Shown here: positions 60,084 through 64,000 of the stretch, in pieces
Position numbering within the stretch: position 1 is the stretch's first letter
Layout: every line of letters begins with the position of its first letter
Assembly (NCBI RefSeq): GCF_040529335.1
Contig: NZ_CP159534.1
Coordinates: 7,750,001 to 7,814,000 of the forward strand
DNA: 64,000 nt
Direction: 5' to 3'
Source of the DNA: Streptomyces sp. HUAS MG91
GTDB taxonomy: Bacteria; Actinomycetota; Actinomycetes; Streptomycetales; Streptomycetaceae
Made by a program: the position numbers and the translations under genes
Notes under the pieces: model-generated
The model's database searches: none
Told to the model about the DNA's origin: nothing
What the model saw: the letters and a program-made list of their open reading frames with translations, nothing else

Positions 60084-60997
60084 CAGTCCTCCTCCACCTT
60101 GAGCAGCTTGAGGTACACGACGGAGAACAGGGCGCCCACCACGAGCAGGACGAGCGCGATCGCCGTGCCGTAGCCGATGAGACTGTTCTGGAAGGCCTGC
60201 TGGTACATGAAGACCGGCAGCGTCTGGCTCTTGTTGCCGGGACCGCCGCGCGTCATGGCGTAGATCAGGCCGAAGACGGAGAGCGTCTGGAGGGTGATCA
60301 GCATCAGATTGGTCATGATGGAGCGGCGGATGACCGGCAGCGTGACGTGCCACAGCCGGTGCCACACGCCCGCGCCGTCCATCTCGGCGGCCTCCACCAG
60401 TTCGCGCGGCACCTCGTTGAGGGCGGCGGAGTAGACCATCATCGAGAACGCGGTGCCGCGCCACACATTGGCCAGGCAGACGGCGAGGATCGGCAGGGTG
60501 TACAGCCAGTTCTGCCGTGGCAGGCCCAGCATGCCGAGGACGTCGTTCAGCGAGCCCTGCTGGTAGAAGAACGCGTACATCAGATAGCCGGCGACGACCT
60601 CGGGCAGCACCCAGGCGGCGATCACCACGCCGTTGACGAGCGAGCGCACCGGACGCGTCGCCTTCTCGGCCATGACCGCGAGGCTCAGCCCGAGCGTGTT
60701 CTGCCCGACGACGGCGGACCCCACCACGAACACCAGCGTCAGCCACAGGGCGTTGAGGAAGTCGGGGTCGCCGAACGCCCGCGTGAAGTTGTCCAACCCG
60801 ACGAAGTGCGTCTCGGCGGCGCCGGTCAACTGCGCGTCGGTGAAGGCGTCGTAGACGCAGTAGAGGATCGGCCCGGCCAGGAACACGGCCAGCAGGAGGA
60901 GCGACGGCAGCAGCGGCAGACCGCGCAGCAGCGACTGGCCCGCGCGGCCACCGGACGGGCGCACCGGCGCGGCGGCGGATGCGGCGGCGGACTCCAT
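60083..60997 (-). CDS. Carbohydrate ABC transporter permease (MalF-type), mannoside locus
   Basis: 304 aa, six helices. Periplasmic FVGLDNFTRAFGDPDFLNAL after helix 1 and EAA-type loop ELVEAAEMDGAGVWHRLWH near residue 205 mark the MalF class. TGATG overlaps join it to the binding-protein gene before and the second permease after. Single operon from the promoter at about 62516. Confidence 0.94.
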   Translation of the reverse strand: MESAAASAAAPVRPSGGRAGQSLLRGLPLLPSLLLLAVFLAGPILYCVYDAFTDAQLTGAAETHFVGLDNFTRAFGDPDFLNALWLTLVFVVGSAVVGQNTLGLSLAVMAEKATRPVRSLVNGVVIAAWVLPEVVAGYLMYAFFYQQGSLNDVLGMLGLPRQNWLYTLPILAVCLANVWRGTAFSMMVYSAALNEVPRELVEAAEMDGAGVWHRLWHVTLPVIRRSIMTNLMLITLQTLSVFGLIYAMTRGGPGNKSQTLPVFMYQQAFQNSLIGYGTAIALVLLVVGALFSVVYLKLLKVEED

Positions 60998-62370
60998 CAG
61001 TTGCCCTTGGCCGTGCTGTCGGAGCCGACGGCCGTGGCCAGGTCCTGGTCATAGGTCTTGGCCGCATCGTCCACCGAACTCTGCCCGGTGGTCACGGACT
61101 CCATGGCCTTGGTGATGGCGTTGGAGACCTGCGGGTACTTCGGCAGCGCCGGGCGGAAGTGGGTGTACTTGACCAGCGAGGTGAAGAACTTGTTGGTCGG
61201 CGTGGCCTCCAGGTACTTCGGGTCGGCGGCCACGTCCGTGCGGACGGCCGTCGTCGACTCGATGATGTTCCACGCGGTGGAGTTCGCCCGGTTCTTGAGT
61301 GTCTTCATGAACTGCCAGGCCAGATCGGGGTTCTTGGCCTTGGCCGGGATGGACCAGGCCCAGCCGCCGGACATGCTGACCTTGCCGGGCGCCTGACCGT
61401 TCTGGGTCGGCATGGCCGCCGAGGCCATCGTGTCGCTCCACTCGGGCCACGGATGCGGCCCGGTCTCCAGCCAGTTGTTCGCCATCCACGAGCCGTCGAT
61501 GTTGAACGCGATCTTGTTCTCCGGCATCAGCTTCGTGCCGACCTCGGTGCCCGCGTTGGCCCCGAGCGCCGCCGACTTGGGCAGGCCCAGGTTCTCGCCG
61601 TAGACGGTGTGGACGAACTCCAGCGCGTCCTTGAACCCCTGCGAACCGGTGATCCACTTCTTGGTCTTGGCGTTGTACAGGGAGTCGCCCGCGCCCCCGG
61701 TCCCGTACAGCAGCATCTCGAAGCCCTGCATGACGGACTGCTCGCCGCCGGCCTGACCCGTGTACAGGTTCATCGGCGTCACGCCCGGCAGCTTCTTCTT
61801 GACGGTCAGGGCGGCGTCGAGGATGTCGTCCCAAGTCCTCGGCTGCCAAGGGGTCTTGATCCCGGCCTTCTCGAGCAGCTTCCGGTTGTACCAGATGCCC
61901 CGGGTGTCGGTGTCGTCCGGAACGGCGTACGTCTTGCCGTCGGCGGGGGAGGAGACGGCGGACTTCGCGGCCTTGGCGAACTTGCCCCAGTCCGCCCAGT
62001 CGGCCACGTACGGGTCGAGCGGTTTCAGATAGCCGCTGGCGATGTCGGAGTTGATCAGCGCGGTGTCCTCGTAGACCAGGTCGGGGGCGGTCGAGGGCGA
62101 GCGCATCATCAGCTGGATCTTCGTGTAGTAGTCGTTCTCCGACGCCGTGACCGGCACGATCTCGATCTTCTTGCCGGGATGGGCCTTCTCGAAGGACGTC
62201 TTCATCGTGGTGAGGAACTTCTGCTGCTTCTTGTCGTTCTGGTCCAGGTGCTGCCAGTAGACGACCTTGATCGAGTTGCCGCCGCCGGCGGCTCCGGACC
62301 CGCCGCAGCCTGCGGCAGACAACGTTGTCGCGACGGTGATCGCGAGGGCGGCGAGAAGTTTCTTGCGCAT
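60997..62370 (-). CDS. Extracellular sugar-binding lipoprotein, mannoside locus
   Basis: 457 aa. Lipoprotein signal MRKKLLAALAITVATTLSAA with lipobox SAAGC at Cys22, then a Gly-rich linker. Family-1 solute-binding fold: IKVVYWQHLDQNDKK, EIVPVTASENDYYTKIQL, SGGWAWSIPAKAKNPDLAWQ. ATG 62370 has GGAGGA 5-6 nt upstream. First gene of the operon; about 135 nt of untranslated leader precede it from a promoter interrupted by the ROK operator. Given GH38, an alpha-mannoside is the likely ligand. Confidence 0.93.
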   Translation of the reverse strand: MRKKLLAALAITVATTLSAAGCGGSGAAGGGNSIKVVYWQHLDQNDKKQQKFLTTMKTSFEKAHPGKKIEIVPVTASENDYYTKIQLMMRSPSTAPDLVYEDTALINSDIASGYLKPLDPYVADWADWGKFAKAAKSAVSSPADGKTYAVPDDTDTRGIWYNRKLLEKAGIKTPWQPRTWDDILDAALTVKKKLPGVTPMNLYTGQAGGEQSVMQGFEMLLYGTGGAGDSLYNAKTKKWITGSQGFKDALEFVHTVYGENLGLPKSAALGANAGTEVGTKLMPENKIAFNIDGSWMANNWLETGPHPWPEWSDTMASAAMPTQNGQAPGKVSMSGGWAWSIPAKAKNPDLAWQFMKTLKNRANSTAWNIIESTTAVRTDVAADPKYLEATPTNKFFTSLVKYTHFRPALPKYPQVSNAITKAMESVTTGQSSVDDAAKTYDQDLATAVGSDSTAKGN

Positions 62371-62515
62371 CAGAATCCTCCGGGAGGTGCGGCTCCAGCG
62401 CCTGGCGAGGGCGCGCGACTGCGAGTGGTACGAGGGCGTAACTGCGTGAGGTACGGGGCGTACTGGAGGGGAGACGCAGCAGGGGCTGGTGGGGTGCGTG
62501 GTGCGTCTGGCGCCT

Positions 62516-62545
62516 TACCTAAATCCAATGGATGGACTAAGTCAA
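62516..62545 (-). promoter_or_regulatory. Promoter of mannoside operon with operator in its spacer
   Basis: Minus strand TTGACT (62540-62545) and TAGGTA (62516-62521) are 18 nt apart. Inside the spacer lies ATCCA-A-TGGAT (62523-62533), a perfect 11-bp palindrome: bound protein there would block RNA polymerase. Probable target of the divergent ROK regulator. Confidence 0.7.
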
Positions 62546-62560
62546 CGCCTGCTGCATAAT
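62533..62560 (+). promoter_or_regulatory. Promoter of ROK gene, overlapping the operon promoter
   Basis: TGGACT (62533-62538) and CATAAT (62555-62560) are 16 nt apart. The -35 adjoins the ATCCATTGGAT palindrome and the two divergent promoters are back to back within about 45 bp, so one bound repressor can act on both. Confidence 0.55.
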
Positions 62561-62595
62561 CTCGGTGATCTCCGTGACCGAGGGAGGAGCACCCC

Positions 62596-63837
62596 ATGGT
62601 GCGAAGCGGTACCAACCTGCCCCGGGTCGGTGGCTACAACCAGGCCGTCGTCCTGGACGCCATCCGCACCAGGGGCCCCGTGAGCCGCGTCGAGTTGGGG
62701 CCGCTCACGGGGCTCACCAATCAGACGGTGTCCAACGTCGTACGGCGACTGCTCGACGAGGGCCTCATCGCCGAGTCGGGGTACGCGCCCTCCAGCGGCG
62801 GCAAACGCCGCACCCTGCTCACCCCGCGTGCCGAGGGCGCCTACGCGCTCGGGGTGCACCTCGATCCGGACGCTGCCGTGATCGCGCTCGTCGACCTCTC
62901 CGGATCGGTGCTGCTCAGCCGCCGGTTCGCGCTGCCGCGCCCGAGCGTGCCCGAGGAGGTGGTCGACAAGGTGGCGCGCGCCGCGCTGCGGCTGCCCGAA
63001 CGCGCCGGGATCGACCGCGCGCGGCTGCTCGGCCTCGGTGTCGCGTCGCCCGGACCCATCGACGGGGAGACCGGCACGGTGGTGGAGCCGCCGAACTTCG
63101 ACGGCTGGCGACGGGTGCCGCTGCTCGACATGTTCGCGCGGGCGACCGGCATGGCGGTCGCGATGGACAACGACGCGACGGCCGCGGCGATCGGCGAGCG
63201 CTGGATCGGCGGCAAGGAGCGCGCGGACGGCTTCCTGTTCGTCTACATGGGCGCGGGCATCGGCGCCGGGATCATGCTCAACAACCAAGTGCTGCGCGGC
63301 GATTCGGGCAACGCGGGGGAGATCGGCCACGCCCAGATCGAGGGCGGCGGACGCCCCTGCGACTGCGGGAGCGACGGCTGCCTCGGCCCCAACTGCAACC
63401 CGGCCGCCCTGCTCGACGACCTGGTCGTCCGGCACGGCGCGGCCGCCGCCCGGCGCATCGGCCTGAGCGGCGAGCCCGACGCGGTGCGCGCCGACTGGAA
63501 CCTGCTGCGGCGTGCGGTGCGCGCCGGGGACCCGGCGGCCTGCGAGGTGGTCCGCCTGGCCGGCCGGCGGATGGGGCAGGCGGTGCGCGGAGCCGTCGCC
63601 CTGCTCGACGTGAGCCGGGTCGTCCTGGGCGGCGAGGCGCTCGCCGGTGTGGAGAAGATCCTGGGCGAGGAGATCGACGCCGCGGTCAACTCCACTTCGG
63701 TGACCCGCACGTTGGGCCGGGTGACCGTCGAACCGAGCCTGATCGGCGAGACGGCCGGGGCGGTGGGCGCCGCGTCACTGGTGCTGCACGGACGCTACGC
63801 GCCGGGGTGGCGGATGCTGACGGAGGTGTCGGGGTGA
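62596..63837 (+). CDS. ROK-family transcriptional regulator
   Basis: 413 aa. N-terminal MarR-like winged HTH (about 15-75; SRVELGPLTGLTNQTVSNVV), then a sugar-kinase-like ROK domain with LGVASPGPIDGETG, MAVAMDNDATAAAIGERW and YMGAGIGAGIMLNN. The zinc site has Cys255, Cys257 and Cys262 (CDCGSDGC), but Gly264 stands where most ROK proteins have Glu, and an extra Cys267 follows. Start ATG 62596 has GGAGGAG about 6 nt upstream. Divergent from the mannoside importer-GH38 operon and its likely repressor, lifted by a mannose-type sugar. Confidence 0.93.
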   Translation: MVRSGTNLPRVGGYNQAVVLDAIRTRGPVSRVELGPLTGLTNQTVSNVVRRLLDEGLIAESGYAPSSGGKRRTLLTPRAEGAYALGVHLDPDAAVIALVDLSGSVLLSRRFALPRPSVPEEVVDKVARAALRLPERAGIDRARLLGLGVASPGPIDGETGTVVEPPNFDGWRRVPLLDMFARATGMAVAMDNDATAAAIGERWIGGKERADGFLFVYMGAGIGAGIMLNNQVLRGDSGNAGEIGHAQIEGGGRPCDCGSDGCLGPNCNPAALLDDLVVRHGAAAARRIGLSGEPDAVRADWNLLRRAVRAGDPAACEVVRLAGRRMGQAVRGAVALLDVSRVVLGGEALAGVEKILGEEIDAAVNSTSVTRTLGRVTVEPSLIGETAGAVGAASLVLHGRYAPGWRMLTEVSG

Positions 63838-63855
63838 GGGCCGGGCGGCGGTCGC

Positions 63856-64000
63856 TCAGCCACCCGTGCCGGTGTGCCGACGGGACGCGCCGCCCCGGTA
63901 GGCGGCGACGGCGAGCGCGGCGAACGAGCGGACCAGCGGATTGGTGTCTCCCGCGGCCCACGCCACCACCGCGCGGCTCGGCTCCATGTCGACCAGCGGC
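63856..64000 (-). CDS. LysR-family regulator, C-terminal end only
   Basis: The last 47 codons of a minus-strand gene that enters from outside the window; stop at 63856. PLVDMEPSRAVVAWAAGDTN and PLVRSFAALAVAAYRG are the closing strand and helix of many LysR effector domains (typically SRAVVLAW-GDTNPLVRSF). The DNA-binding domain is not visible. Ends 18 nt after the convergent ROK gene. Confidence 0.7.
   Translation of the reverse strand, partial: PLVDMEPSRAVVAWAAGDTNPLVRSFAALAVAAYRGGASRRHTGTGG

Noticed and set aside
1..64000. tRNA, rRNA, transposase, integrase, attachment sites, CRISPR repeats
   Set aside because: Looked for by eye on both strands; no sequence with the expected structure or motif was found.

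Overview
The base composition, codon use, gene types and regulatory motifs all point to the chromosome of a Streptomyces or close relative. The DNA has very high G+C with almost no TTA codons. It carries DasR-type chitin control sites, an AA10 lytic monooxygenase, Cys-containing sulfur leader peptides, SpoIIE-type phosphatases and many secreted glycosidases. No rRNA, tRNA, insertion sequence, prophage or CRISPR array was seen. This is ordinary chromosome rich in substrate-use and signalling modules.

Layout. 1-4.6 kb: drug-efflux island (DHA2 MFS cut by the window edge, leaderless MarR regulator, divergent MMPL transporter). 5-12.9 kb: a LacI-controlled oligosaccharide locus (GH43, ABC importer, GH2, LacI). 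Its operator, close to TTACATCGATGTAA, occurs four times, including once in front of a sialidase-fold glycosidase at 32.3 kb. 13-18 kb: P1 peptidase, a GNAT remnant, two small stress-type envelope proteins, catalase, quinone oxidoreductase. 18.2-26.7 kb: GntR regulator, MFS exporter, carbamate kinase, three subunits of a putative oxamate carbamoyltransferase, and an NCS1 permease. Two GGTATACC operators flank the carbamate kinase gene. 26.7-34 kb: small membrane protein, STAND ATPase without an effector domain, ManD-type dehydratase, anti-sigma-like ATPase, DUF1206 protein, sialidase-fold glycosidase, phospholipase D-like protein.

33.7-35.4 kb: chitin attack (GH19 and AA10) with a DasR-like box; a second DasR-like box precedes the GH18 chitinase at 44.6 kb. 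35.5-44.5 kb: signalling block. A small HTH-like protein and a receiver-only regulator diverge from a CHASE3 histidine kinase and a receiver-SpoIIE phosphatase, around a perfect 18-bp palindrome. A membrane-anchored PLC-like protein, a second SpoIIE phosphatase and a MASE1 protein with a TTA codon follow. 46-50 kb: large STAND/TPR protein, VOC protein, Tat-exported sulfite-oxidase-type molybdoenzyme. 50-56 kb: sulfur region with two short ORFs of the HIDLxRV leader type, one before three flavin-dependent (LLM) monooxygenases and one before a GST-like protein. 56-63.8 kb: GH38 alpha-mannosidase, ABC importer and divergent ROK regulator, with an ATCCA-A-TGGAT operator inside the promoter spacer. 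63.86 kb to end: C-terminus of a LysR regulator.

The window mainly shows several nearly self-contained regulons whose cis sites are visible next to their regulators: LacI with arabinan-like glycan enzymes, GntR with carbamoyl-phosphate metabolism, ROK with mannoside use, DasR with chitin, and leader-peptide control of sulfur scavenging. Motif and promoter calls were read by eye; family calls come from recognised motifs, and no database search was run.
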